Assembly (NCBI RefSeq): GCF_002783505.1
Contig: NZ_PFGL01000017.1
Location: 52,253-116,252, forward strand
Reading direction: 5' to 3'
From: Shewanella sp. CG12_big_fil_rev_8_21_14_0_65_47_15
Lineage (GTDB): Bacteria > Pseudomonadota > Gammaproteobacteria > Enterobacterales > Shewanellaceae
Length of the DNA stretch: 64,000 nt
Shown here one piece after another: positions 47,088 to 54,662 of this stretch. The notes under the pieces were generated by a model. It did not search any database, had not been told where the DNA came from, and saw only the letters and a program-made list of their open reading frames with translations. The translations under genes and the position numbers were made by a program. Numbering within the stretch: position 1 is the first letter of the stretch; each line of letters begins with the position of its first letter.

Positions 47088-48155
47088 TTATTTCCAGTTG
47101 ATCATGTCGATCAAAGGTGTTGCATCGACATTGCTACCAGGAAGTTTAACGAATGCTTCAACTTGAGTTTGATACTCAGGCTTGATGTGTTCTTGTATCC
47201 AGTATTGGGCTCTTGTGAGAGCGCTACCCTGCAGACCAAAAAGGCGTTGTGGGTTTCCTGTTGTGGATTGTTGAAAAAAATCACCGCTTGTGGCTTCAAT
47301 CATGCTAAGTAAAATGGAGTAGTTATCGTGGTTTTGGTCGGCGAGTGGATCCCCGTTGAATATCGCATTGGTCAAATGGGCTGTGGTGTATTCTGGCGTG
47401 CAGATAATGCCATCTTCGCCATCGTTATAATCCGCTGCGAACAGATTTTCCACATCAATATGACGTACATGGGTGCCTTTATAGGTTAGATTTGCAGGTT
47501 TGATATCGTGTAGAAAGATATTCTCGTTATGCAAGGAGGATAAATCCTCTAAGAGAGATTTAAAGTGAATTAAGGGGATCTTATCCCCTTGCTCAATTAA
47601 TTGCGCTACTTCTATACCACCATTATGGGCAATCATGGTTGAATCGTTAACATAAAGGGCGGGACAAATCGAAGGATGGTGTTTAAGCTGATCCATCATC
47701 AACAGGTTGTACTGACTCTTATCTATATCAAGTGTGTCATTATAAATATGTAGTTGCACAAATTGACTGTCTTGGCGTACAAGTTGTTTGAAATTTCCTT
47801 TTCCTGCCGGTTGAAACTTAGCAGGTGTTCTTGCGACTAATTCATCTTGAGCATTATAAAAATAACTACAGCCCGCCTTAGCATTGGTGAGTGATTTAAT
47901 GCCGACAGTGTTGATCTCTGCACCCGCTTTTTGTTGTTGATAAGAGTGATATTTCTGTTGTATGAGCTTAGCTGCTTTGATCCTCATTAGCTGGGGAGCA
48001 TTCATCACTGTATGCACATCCGCGAGTGAACTTATCATTTTCTCAGGTGTTTCTTTCCCTTGGTGCTGGTAAATTCTCAGGACATTGAGCGTATTGGGTA
48101 TGGCGGCGAATTGGCTATAGGCTTTATAGTTGGGGAAATTGGAATGAATACGCAT
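47088..48155 (-). CDS. Protein-kinase-like putative T3SS effector with IQ-like motif
   Basis: A 355-residue protein without signal peptide. The C-terminal half has protein-kinase signatures: the catalytic loop HDIKPANL (216-223), D234 in HIDVEN at the DFG position, an activation-segment-like ICTPEYTTAH (251-260) and a D-N-Y-S segment (277-280) like the DxWS of helix F. A canonical Gly loop is not evident. Residues 61-76, AAKLIQQKYHSYQQQK, resemble a calmodulin-binding IQ motif (IQxxxRGxxxR, with His at the Arg position). It is encoded divergently from the actin-nucleator gene at the left edge of the T3SS island. I infer a translocated kinase, possibly dependent on host calmodulin. Confidence 0.65.
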   Translation of the reverse strand: MRIHSNFPNYKAYSQFAAIPNTLNVLRIYQHQGKETPEKMISSLADVHTVMNAPQLMRIKAAKLIQQKYHSYQQQKAGAEINTVGIKSLTNAKAGCSYFYNAQDELVARTPAKFQPAGKGNFKQLVRQDSQFVQLHIYNDTLDIDKSQYNLLMMDQLKHHPSICPALYVNDSTMIAHNGGIEVAQLIEQGDKIPLIHFKSLLEDLSSLHNENIFLHDIKPANLTYKGTHVRHIDVENLFAADYNDGEDGIICTPEYTTAHLTNAIFNGDPLADQNHDNYSILLSMIEATSGDFFQQSTTGNPQRLFGLQGSALTRAQYWIQEHIKPEYQTQVEAFVKLPGSNVDATPLIDMINWK

Positions 48156-48324
48156 GATGATCTCACTAAATTAATGGATATGATTAACCTAACGTAAATA
48201 TGTTTCTAATAGTTAATGATAAATAATGAATATTCAGCAGCTATGGCCATTATTTCTTCGTATTTATAATGATTTCTGCTCATTTTTGATAAGTGACATT
48301 TATGACAGTTACCACTTTTAATCA

Positions 48325-48348
48325 GAATATTTCAAACAAAGTCTAGTG
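48325..48348 (+). promoter_or_regulatory. Shared effector-promoter element, copy A
   Basis: GAATATTTCAAACAAAGTCT followed by AGTG. It agrees with copy C (54580-54603) at 18 of 24 positions with no gaps, and lies 95 bases before the actin-nucleator ATG. A TATATAG -10-like box follows. Confidence 0.6.
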
Positions 48349-48443
48349 TGTGTGGCGGTCACTGTTTTATATAGTTGTTAAGAGTAAATAATGACTCATT
48401 CACAGTGATGACACTAGTGAACATATGACCATAGGAGTACCGG

Positions 48444-49904
48444 ATGCCAATTTCCAAACCCACTATCAATCCACCCTCGTTCGATATCAAGAGTGAAGAC
48501 GTCAGTATCGCCGCCGCAGATAAACTCGAGATTAAGCAGGTGAGCCATAGGCCTAGTATAAAAAAGCGCTTATTATCTCTGTTGAAATCTATCCGTCTCA
48601 AACCTCGCTCGAAGAATGACAAAAAAATGTCGGTTGCAAATAAGCCACCTCAGTTAGCCAAACCAGCTCAAGTTGCAGCAATGGCAGTTAAAGCACCGGG
48701 GCAAAACGTGGATCCCAATTCGGCATTATTGCAAGCGATTCGTAACGGAGTTGACTTGAGACCGGTAACGGTAGATCAGAAAGTACGACCTGTGACGATC
48801 AATTCCGATAGACCATTTTTGCAAGAGATCGCAAACAGCCCGGTATTGAAAAAAATCCAAGACGCTCGAGTGGGTTTATCCAGCCAAAGCGCAGTCCCAG
48901 TCACGGTGCAGGCAGAGATACAGCCTCAGGCAACATTAGCTGTGACAAGTGATACATTACCCCCCCCACCTCCACCTCCTCCTTTGCCGTCACTGGTTCA
49001 GAATCAGCCTGTTAATGTGATGGCTGGTATGACCGCACAGTCAGATGCAGGAAAGAATGCTTTACTAAATGCGATTACAGGTTTCAATAAAAGCAATCTT
49101 AAAAAAGCAACGGTTGAGAATAAAACTGCTGAGTCTCAGGTCCCTGCAGCGAAACAAGAGCTGGTGGATGCGCTTTACTCCGATGAATTATTGAAAACGG
49201 CACCCGGTATGGACGGGGCGGTTCGAGCAGAACTCTGTGCACAAATGAGTGATCATATTGTGAGTGCGATGGAGGTTGATTGGGAAAAGATGTTACTCGA
49301 TCAGTATGGCAGCTATAAGGATATCTCTACCTTAGAGACGGCGATGAAGGGGCAAGCTGAATCTATTGCTAGTTATTGGGCTGAAGTAAAACGCTTTCCC
49401 GACCTATGGAAACAAGCCGATGTTGTGTCAGATCAGCCATCTCAGGCTGAACGAAAAGGTGTTGTCGCAGTGGCAATGAACCGCCTTAATGCGGGAAAAA
49501 ATGGGGTGTTTGGCTCGGATAATACCCGAGGCGCTAAAGAGATGAAGAAAGGAGAAGCGATTCTGGAGAGTGCTCGTCGTTTGGCCAATCAACATGTGAC
49601 GAGTGATGAAAAGCTGCATTTATTGGGTAACAATTACCGTCAGGCGGCGCTCAACGTACTCACGGAAATGCCTTTTATGGAGGGTTTTGTCGCTAAGAAT
49701 GGTAAAGATGCACTCGCAAAATTGGAAAAGCAATTTATGGCAAGTATCCATGGTGTCGATAGTCTTAAAACAGATGTGTCGACATTTCTAGCAACGCACA
49801 TGCAGAACGGATTTGCCGATTTTACTTTCTCAGGGCAGGAGGCTTTAGTCATAAAACAGGCCGCTTTAATAAATGAGTTGCAATTAAAATTGGGTTTATT
49901 ATAG
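48444..49904 (+). CDS. VopL/VopF-like actin nucleator, putative T3SS effector
   Basis: 486 residues, almost the same length as Vibrio VopL (484). Three WH2-like actin-binding motifs are visible: SALLQAIRNGVDLRPVT (93-109), PFLQEIANSPVLKKIQ (124-139) and NALLNAITGFNKSNLKKATV (205-224), each with the LLxxI...L(K/R)xV pattern. A polyproline stretch (173-182, profilin-type) lies between the second and third. The C-terminal half (about 235-486) is helical, as expected for the VopL C-terminal dimerisation domain. VopL and VopF nucleate host actin filaments after T3SS2 delivery; that activity is inferred here. The proline codons include a C8 tract (48960-48967) that could slip. RBS AGGAG. The promoter element lies upstream. 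Confidence 0.8.
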   Translation: MPISKPTINPPSFDIKSEDVSIAAADKLEIKQVSHRPSIKKRLLSLLKSIRLKPRSKNDKKMSVANKPPQLAKPAQVAAMAVKAPGQNVDPNSALLQAIRNGVDLRPVTVDQKVRPVTINSDRPFLQEIANSPVLKKIQDARVGLSSQSAVPVTVQAEIQPQATLAVTSDTLPPPPPPPPLPSLVQNQPVNVMAGMTAQSDAGKNALLNAITGFNKSNLKKATVENKTAESQVPAAKQELVDALYSDELLKTAPGMDGAVRAELCAQMSDHIVSAMEVDWEKMLLDQYGSYKDISTLETAMKGQAESIASYWAEVKRFPDLWKQADVVSDQPSQAERKGVVAVAMNRLNAGKNGVFGSDNTRGAKEMKKGEAILESARRLANQHVTSDEKLHLLGNNYRQAALNVLTEMPFMEGFVAKNGKDALAKLEKQFMASIHGVDSLKTDVSTFLATHMQNGFADFTFSGQEALVIKQAALINELQLKLGLL

Positions 49905-49937
49905 AGAGTTAAATTAACTAAGGCAGATAAGGCTGGG

Positions 49938-49972
49938 CTGACAGTGACCTGTTAATAATAGGTCACTGTCAG
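49938..49972. repeat. Perfect 13-bp inverted repeat after the actin-nucleator gene
   Basis: CTGACAGTGACCT, nine-base loop, AGGTCACTGTCAG. It lies 34 bases after the stop codon. It has no T run, so it is an atypical terminator or a binding site. Confidence 0.7.
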
Positions 49973-50099
49973 ATTGGATATGGATTGGTTACGCTTATGT
50001 GAATAATTGTCGATGAATATTAATTCAACCTTAAAATTATTGACGTATTTTAAATTGGGTTAGCTTGAACTCAATGATGAGCCATATAATGCATTGAGT

Positions 50100-50255
50100 A
50101 TATCTGATGTTTTTATGAATTTTTATGAATTGTTGTGAGTCGATGTCTGTTTTGTGTTTTGATGCATTTTGAATCTTTTGTTTCGTTTTTATTTCCTTGC
50201 GTTAAGTGTGTTGTTGTTGTTGTTTTTGTTTTTTGTTTTTTTTCATAAATGAAGT
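50100..50255 (+). promoter_or_regulatory. T/G-rich asymmetric tract upstream of regulator gene
   Basis: The plus strand is mostly T and G, with long T runs (for example 50220-50252) and very few C. It is presumably part of the regulator's control region and a likely binding or curvature site for H-NS-like proteins; the binding is inferred. Confidence 0.4.
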
Positions 50256-50390
50256 TAATGTATGATGTTTTTTGCGGTCATGTATTACTTTTTTCTGAAA
50301 AAAACATCACAATGTAATCGCTCTCAATAGAATTGAGCCGCTTTTAATCATGAAGCTTTATCATGAAATGATGAATTTAGGAGATAATAT

Positions 50391-50942
50391 ATGACAAGAC
50401 GCTATGCATTAGGAAACCAAATTATTTACGATGTCCTTAAAAGGGAAATTAGTATAGATGAGTATGTGGTGAGTATTGGTGGGCGTGAAGCCGTCATACT
50501 TAAGCTGCTGTGTGATAATGTTAACCGAGTGCTCAGTAAAGAAGATATTCAAGAAAAAGTGTGGGGGAATGTGTTTGTCAGTGAAACCTCGTTAACCAAG
50601 GCTATTTCTAATTTGCGAAAATCTCTCGCTCAATTTGATTGCTTGGCCTGTGAAATAAAAACGATTTCCAAAGAGGGTTACATGCTGATTTTGGACGAAA
50701 GCACTACGGACATATTTATGACCGAAGAGGCCCCCATACTCGAAGTAAAAAATATCGTGAAGAGTGATAAAACTTATTTTAATCATTTAGCTATCTCCTC
50801 CTCTTCCATGGATGTAACGGCACAAATGCGTGCGGAATTTCCCGTAAAAAGTATGTTTTTTATCTTAATATGTTTTGCTTCAGCCCTGCTTGCCGCCATG
50901 TTGGCAACCGCTGCAGTTATGGTGCTCAGCAAACTCGGTTAA
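50391..50942 (+). CDS. ToxR-fold membrane-anchored regulator (VtrB-like)
   Basis: 183 residues. The N-terminal half is an OmpR/ToxR-type winged helix (about 5-105), with SKEDIQEKVWGNVFVSETSL and TKAISNLRKSL then IKTISKEGYML forming the recognition helix and wing. After a linker, a single hydrophobic span (about 154-178) ends the protein, leaving no periplasmic domain. This size and layout are those of VtrB, the master activator of Vibrio parahaemolyticus T3SS2, a membrane-bound ToxR-like protein with a very short tail. A strong RBS (AGGAG) precedes the ATG. It sits between effector genes and is the only regulator in the island part seen; it is the obvious candidate to bind the shared promoter element. 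Confidence 0.78.
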   Translation: MTRRYALGNQIIYDVLKREISIDEYVVSIGGREAVILKLLCDNVNRVLSKEDIQEKVWGNVFVSETSLTKAISNLRKSLAQFDCLACEIKTISKEGYMLILDESTTDIFMTEEAPILEVKNIVKSDKTYFNHLAISSSSMDVTAQMRAEFPVKSMFFILICFASALLAAMLATAAVMVLSKLG

Positions 50943-50990
50943 CTGCTAAGTTTTATAAATGTTTAAATCATCGGAAATTGTACGTTGTGA

Positions 50991-51021
50991 TCATTCACTC
51001 AATTTGGGGTTGAGTGAATGA
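50991..51021. repeat. Perfect 12-bp inverted repeat after the regulator gene
   Basis: TCATTCACTCAA, loop TTTGGGG, TTGAGTGAATGA, 48 bases after the regulator stop; no T tract. A possible terminator without the usual tail. Confidence 0.65.
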
Positions 51022-51379
51022 GTCCACGCCTATAAGTAGAGTATGTTGATACCAGTAAGAATGTATTTTTCACTAACATATTCTGTCGCAGGGATGCGTA
51101 TAAATGGTAATGTATCAATTTTGATTAATTGATTAATATATTCTAGTAAATGTTAGTACTATTGGTAAGGTTTGAGGTTATAACTACGGTGATGGATATT
51201 GATGTTGCATTGAAGTAATGGGTTTTTAACGAAAAAGCATGGCTTTTTTATTTTAAGCCTGCAATAGAGCAATACTGTTATCCTATTTGTATCATGTTAG
51301 TTAAAGTTTGCATCGTACGGCAATGTAAAACTATGGCGAGGTTACTCGATGTTTAAATTAAAATAACAGTTTTTTACTG

Positions 51380-51403
51380 GATATTTCAGGAGTAATCTCG
51401 TGA
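51380..51403 (+). promoter_or_regulatory. Shared effector-promoter element, copy B
   Basis: GGATATTTCAGGAGTAATCT followed by CGTG; 21 of 24 positions equal copy C. A CATAAT -10-like box lies about 18 bases further on; the ATG is 63 bases downstream of the element. Confidence 0.7.
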
Positions 51404-51466
51404 TATTAATGATGATAGGTGCATAATTATTATTCTTTAATCTAACTTAAAATGCAGGGAATAGTT

Positions 51467-52852
51467 ATGCCGATAAATAGTGTTGTAAAGCCAATAGTCA
51501 TAAACGAACCACTAGATGTTAAGATCAAAATAGGAGAGGAACAGCAGTTAAATATCCACCGTGTTGCTCATACTGTGCAGAAACCCACCATCAGTCCAAA
51601 TCCAAAACTGTTGAGTCCTAAGCCTTACTTTAAGGATGTGCCAAAACTTAAAAATGGCAGAGAAGTGTTCTCGTCTTTAATTCGTAATAATTTGATAACG
51701 GGTAACCGTTCAGCCTCTGAGCGTGCACTCGATGCGGTAGCTTCCAGCTTGAGTCGTGTTCTTAATACTGCGGTTAAAGATGTAGATCTAACTGGAAAGA
51801 AGGTTTTTGTAAAAAACTTCCTGCAGTGCGACCAAAATGAACAGATTAAGGTGACCGCAGATCAGTTTAGCCCTGTTCATCAAGCAGAAATTTTTTCCCG
51901 ATTATCCATTTGTTTTGATGGTTTTATGAATAGTAGTCCCGATGAGTTAAGTGAAAATTTAAATGCTATTAAGACTAAACTCTCTAAGAATGAAAAACTT
52001 AGTACGGCAGAAGAAAATCAATTACTTGAAAAGATTTCTCAAGATGCTTTAACTGATGCTAAGGGTAATAACCTTTATACCAATAAACTGCTCAAGCCTG
52101 CTAATCTCGTACTGGAGTTTCCGGGGGATGCTGCGGTAGTTAAGACTGGCACTGAAGCGAGAAATAATAAGATATTAGTGGAGCAGTTAGGTTTTCCTCG
52201 CAGTCTTTTAGAACGACCAAGTGTGAACCTACATGAAACTTACGCATTAAAAGCATTTATGAGTGAAAAAGGTGAGCCTGTGACGCTAGGTCAGCTTTTT
52301 GGTGGTGGATTGCAGGGGATCATGCGCGCACCCGTTGATCCAGGGAGAGATGCTCGGGGTTACTTTAATGAAGAAGTGCTTGCTTCCGGTGGGTTACATT
52401 TTGATTTCAGACCAAATGACAAAATGTATCAAAACAATCTTGATTCCCTTGGGCAAGCTATACTCGATTTAGCTGTGAATCTAAATATGGATAACTTTAG
52501 CCGACAGGATATGGAAGGTTTTACCGCTGGTGTATCAGGGAATGCCCTGCACTATACCATTCAGGCGGCGAAGCATAGTCGTGCCACGAATAAAGCATTT
52601 AATTTTGAACAAGTTGTTGATGTGTGCTTAGAACACTTAGTCGGCGATAGTGTCAAGCAGCCAATGCATCACAGTTTACCTGAAGTTATACAAGGCGCTT
52701 ATATAGGCAATATGCTCATTAATAAGGGTATATTGAATCCGCAGTCAGAAATCATGAACCATGATGAAATGCTCGAGAGTTTAAAGAATGCCATCTCCGC
52801 TGCTGATCAGAAAGTCACTGATTTGATGGCAACGACTTACCATAGAGAATGA
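51467..52852 (+). CDS. Putative T3SS effector, family not recognised
   Basis: 461 residues, no signal peptide or membrane span. The N-terminus MPINSVVKPIVINEP is polar and unstructured-looking, like the N-terminal secretion regions of its neighbours (compare MPISKPTINPP of the actin nucleator). From about 65 on it looks like a helical globular protein with conserved-looking blocks GRDARGYFNEEVLASGGLHF and MDNFSRQDMEGFTAGVSGN. No catalytic motif could be named. I start at the ATG 51467, with AGGGA seven bases before, rather than 51452. The shared promoter element upstream and position in the island are the reasons to call it an effector. Confidence 0.6.
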   Translation: MPINSVVKPIVINEPLDVKIKIGEEQQLNIHRVAHTVQKPTISPNPKLLSPKPYFKDVPKLKNGREVFSSLIRNNLITGNRSASERALDAVASSLSRVLNTAVKDVDLTGKKVFVKNFLQCDQNEQIKVTADQFSPVHQAEIFSRLSICFDGFMNSSPDELSENLNAIKTKLSKNEKLSTAEENQLLEKISQDALTDAKGNNLYTNKLLKPANLVLEFPGDAAVVKTGTEARNNKILVEQLGFPRSLLERPSVNLHETYALKAFMSEKGEPVTLGQLFGGGLQGIMRAPVDPGRDARGYFNEEVLASGGLHFDFRPNDKMYQNNLDSLGQAILDLAVNLNMDNFSRQDMEGFTAGVSGNALHYTIQAAKHSRATNKAFNFEQVVDVCLEHLVGDSVKQPMHHSLPEVIQGAYIGNMLINKGILNPQSEIMNHDEMLESLKNAISAADQKVTDLMATTYHRE

Positions 52853-52899
52853 GATAGTCTTTTATTGAGAATAATACTCACCTCAGCAATCTTTTCGTT

Positions 52900-52926
52900 C
52901 AAACCACTTGTAAAGGTGGTTTTTTA
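52900..52926 (+). terminator. Terminator after the 51467 effector gene
   Basis: AAACCACTT, short loop, AAGGTGGTTTTTT (one bulge) ending in a T tract, 48 bases after the stop. Confidence 0.7.
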
Positions 52927-53013
52927 ATCTGTGTTGATTGCGGAGGGGAACTGAAAAATAGATAGCTCTACAGATTAACTCAAGTCATTTATTGTGTGAT
53001 GAATAATGTGACG

Positions 53014-53038
53014 TAATATTTCAATAATAATCGCTTGT
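53014..53038 (+). promoter_or_regulatory. Shared effector-promoter element, copy D
   Basis: TAATATTTCAATAATAATCG followed by CTTGTG, with two extra bases before the GTG half compared with copies B and C. It lies 58 bases before the ATG at 53097. Confidence 0.5.
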
Positions 53039-53096
53039 GTATATATTCTATGGGAGATAATGATGCAGCTCTTAATCGGTGAAATGAGAGGTGTAT

Positions 53097-54290
53097 ATGT
53101 CAGTTATTATAAATCCTGCCTTGAGAGAACAGCTAGGGTTAAATATATCGTCGAGCGAACTAAAAAAACTCGAAAAACTGGATGTGAAAAATATTCGTAA
53201 TGTGGACATCTTACGTTTAAAGCAAACATTAAGAACCAGTCATAATGAGCTTAAAAAAGGCATCATAGCTAAAGTGTTAACTAAGCTAGCGCAACCGCAG
53301 GTACAGGTGCCTGAACCGCGTCGGCAACCTTTGCCACATTTACAACCGCGCCTACAAGTGCAACCTCGGCCATTACCACAACCACCACGACTAGGTAGAC
53401 AAGTGCAACCGCGGCCAGATTTACAGGCGCAACCTCGGCCATTACCACAACCGCCACGACTAGGTAGACAAGTGCAACCGCGGCTAGATTTACAGGCGCA
53501 ACCTCAGTTATTATCGCAACCGCCACGGCCGGGCGTGCAAGCGCCCCTTCAACCCCGAGCACTGCCGCCACGGCCAGACTTACAAGCGCAATATCAACCT
53601 CGCGTGCTACCACCTCGTCCGCGCCTACAGCCAGCCCCACTGCCGAGTGATGCTCAAGCATTACCACTCAAAGAACGGTGTCAAGTCGATGGAAGACAGC
53701 CCAAAAATATGCCTCTCCTTCATCCAGAAAACATATCTCAATTAATCGAAGGGGCTAAAACTGGGAAATACAAAAAATTTGCGGGAACCAATCGAGAAGT
53801 CTTTATCGATAAAAAAACTGGCCAAGGGTATAAGATCTTCAAACAAGATAGTACATGGAAACAGTTAACCAATGCCGATTTACGGATTAATGATATATAT
53901 CATGATCCCCATTTTTATGGTGGTAAATATTCACGTTTCGGTTCCAACGAAATCATTACTATGCGGGATGATAGGTGCAAGGGTACTCCGCAAGTGAAAG
54001 TGTTTACTTTTAAACAAATCCCAGAGGCTTTACACCTAAGACGTGACGAAAAAATTCCATATTCAGTCCTAGTCATGATGGAGCAAGCCGGTTTTCGGCC
54101 TTTTGATATAAAGCCTGATAACTTTATGAAGATCGCCAATGCTCACGGGGGCTATGACTACCTACCTATTGATGCGAAACAAATAGGATTAACGCGGAGT
54201 AATAGCGGACGCTCTAAAGAAGTTCGCAATTTTAAGGAACAACATGGTCCTTATTGCTATGGTCAACGTTTTGTTGACTATAAAAGATAA
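53097..54290 (+). CDS. Modular putative effector: N-module, proline-rich repeats, kinase-like domain
   Basis: 397 residues in three parts. Residues 1-62 form a helical module that recurs in the 92-residue ORF at 55601. Residues 67-185 are Pro/Gln/Arg-rich with a 23-residue repeat (unit starting PRPLPQPPRLGRQVQ), many PxxP and RxLPxxP motifs that could bind SH3 domains. Residues 205-397 look like a short kinase fold related to OspG/NleH/HipA-like effectors: FDIKPDNFM (catalytic Asp337, Lys339, Asn342) and PIDAKQIG (Asp359 at the DFG position); VFIDKKTGQGYKIFK may hold the ATP lysine. I start at ATG 53097 (GAGAGG before it) rather than a GTG at 53091. Promoter element D is upstream. Confidence 0.65.
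   Translation: MSVIINPALREQLGLNISSSELKKLEKLDVKNIRNVDILRLKQTLRTSHNELKKGIIAKVLTKLAQPQVQVPEPRRQPLPHLQPRLQVQPRPLPQPPRLGRQVQPRPDLQAQPRPLPQPPRLGRQVQPRLDLQAQPQLLSQPPRPGVQAPLQPRALPPRPDLQAQYQPRVLPPRPRLQPAPLPSDAQALPLKERCQVDGRQPKNMPLLHPENISQLIEGAKTGKYKKFAGTNREVFIDKKTGQGYKIFKQDSTWKQLTNADLRINDIYHDPHFYGGKYSRFGSNEIITMRDDRCKGTPQVKVFTFKQIPEALHLRRDEKIPYSVLVMMEQAGFRPFDIKPDNFMKIANAHGGYDYLPIDAKQIGLTRSNSGRSKEVRNFKEQHGPYCYGQRFVDYKR
53361..53567 (+). repeat. 69-bp tandem repeat inside the proline-rich region
   Basis: Units begin at 53361 and 53430 (nearly identical) and a third, diverged unit at 53499; each encodes 23 residues. Such in-frame repeats can expand or contract. Confidence 0.85.
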
Positions 54291-54430
54291 GGTTATAGAG
54301 AAAATAAATGGATAAATATTTAGCCAAAGGACAATGCATGAAAAAAGCATGGCTATCTATTCTGATTACTCCATTGGTAAAAGCGAACCTATGCTCAGGA
54401 TCTTTAGGGCAGTAAAAGAAAGATAGAAAA

Positions 54431-54490
54431 TGGCTCTTTGCGTGTCAAATGAAGTGGCTAAACACAAACTCATCACAACACCAAGAGCCA
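54431..54490. mobile_element. Possible MITE or IS relic with 8-bp terminal inverted repeats
   Basis: TGGCTCTT at one end and AAGAGCCA at the other enclose 44 bases with no coding look. The ends resemble terminal repeats of small IS or MITE elements; no target-site duplication or transposase is visible, so this is tentative. Confidence 0.3.
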
Positions 54491-54579
54491 TGATCCGTGT
54501 AAAGACTAAGGAAAGTATAGATATAGATTTCATGAAATATGCGTATGTCTTAGTGTTATATTAGTTGAAAAGTTTTCCT

Positions 54580-54603
54580 GAATATTTCAGGAATAGTCTC
54601 GTG
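54580..54603 (+). promoter_or_regulatory. Shared effector-promoter element, copy C
   Basis: GAATATTTCAGGAATAGTCT followed by CGTG, the best match to the consensus. TATAAT lies about 20 bases downstream; the RhoGAP ATG is 59 bases downstream of the element. Confidence 0.7.
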
Positions 54604-54662
54604 AGATTGAGTGTTGTCTGGATATAATAATAAAACATTTACTTATTAAATAAGGATTGATT

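Larger units (their letters stand above)
49905..50390. other. Intergenic region upstream of VtrB-like regulator
   Basis: 486 bases. It contains the perfect inverted repeat at 49938-49972 and then a strongly strand-biased T/G-rich stretch (50100-50255) before the regulator gene. No ORF with a ribosome site was seen. Confidence 0.55.
50943..51466. other. Intergenic region with inverted repeat and promoter element B
   Basis: 524 AT-rich bases with a 12-bp inverted repeat (50991-51021) just after the regulator and promoter element B (51380-51403) near the right end. No coding sequence was recognised in between. Confidence 0.55.
54291..54662. other. Intergenic region with small inverted element and promoter element C
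   Basis: 372 bases. A 35-codon ORF (54308-54415, MDKYLAKGQCMKKAWLSILI...) with AAAGGA before its internal Met may be a remnant of a signal peptide. Next comes the 60-bp element at 54431-54490, then promoter element C. Confidence 0.45.

Noticed and set aside
48156..48324. Copy of the shared promoter element for the leftward kinase gene (47088-48155)
   Set aside because: Only GAATATTCA-like similarity near 48229; it lacks the AGTCTnGTG half, so I do not count it.
53281..53667. 128-codon open frame on the minus strand (Val/Ala-rich)
   Set aside because: It is the complement of the Pro/Arg/Gln repeat codons of the plus-strand gene; low complexity and no ribosome binding site.
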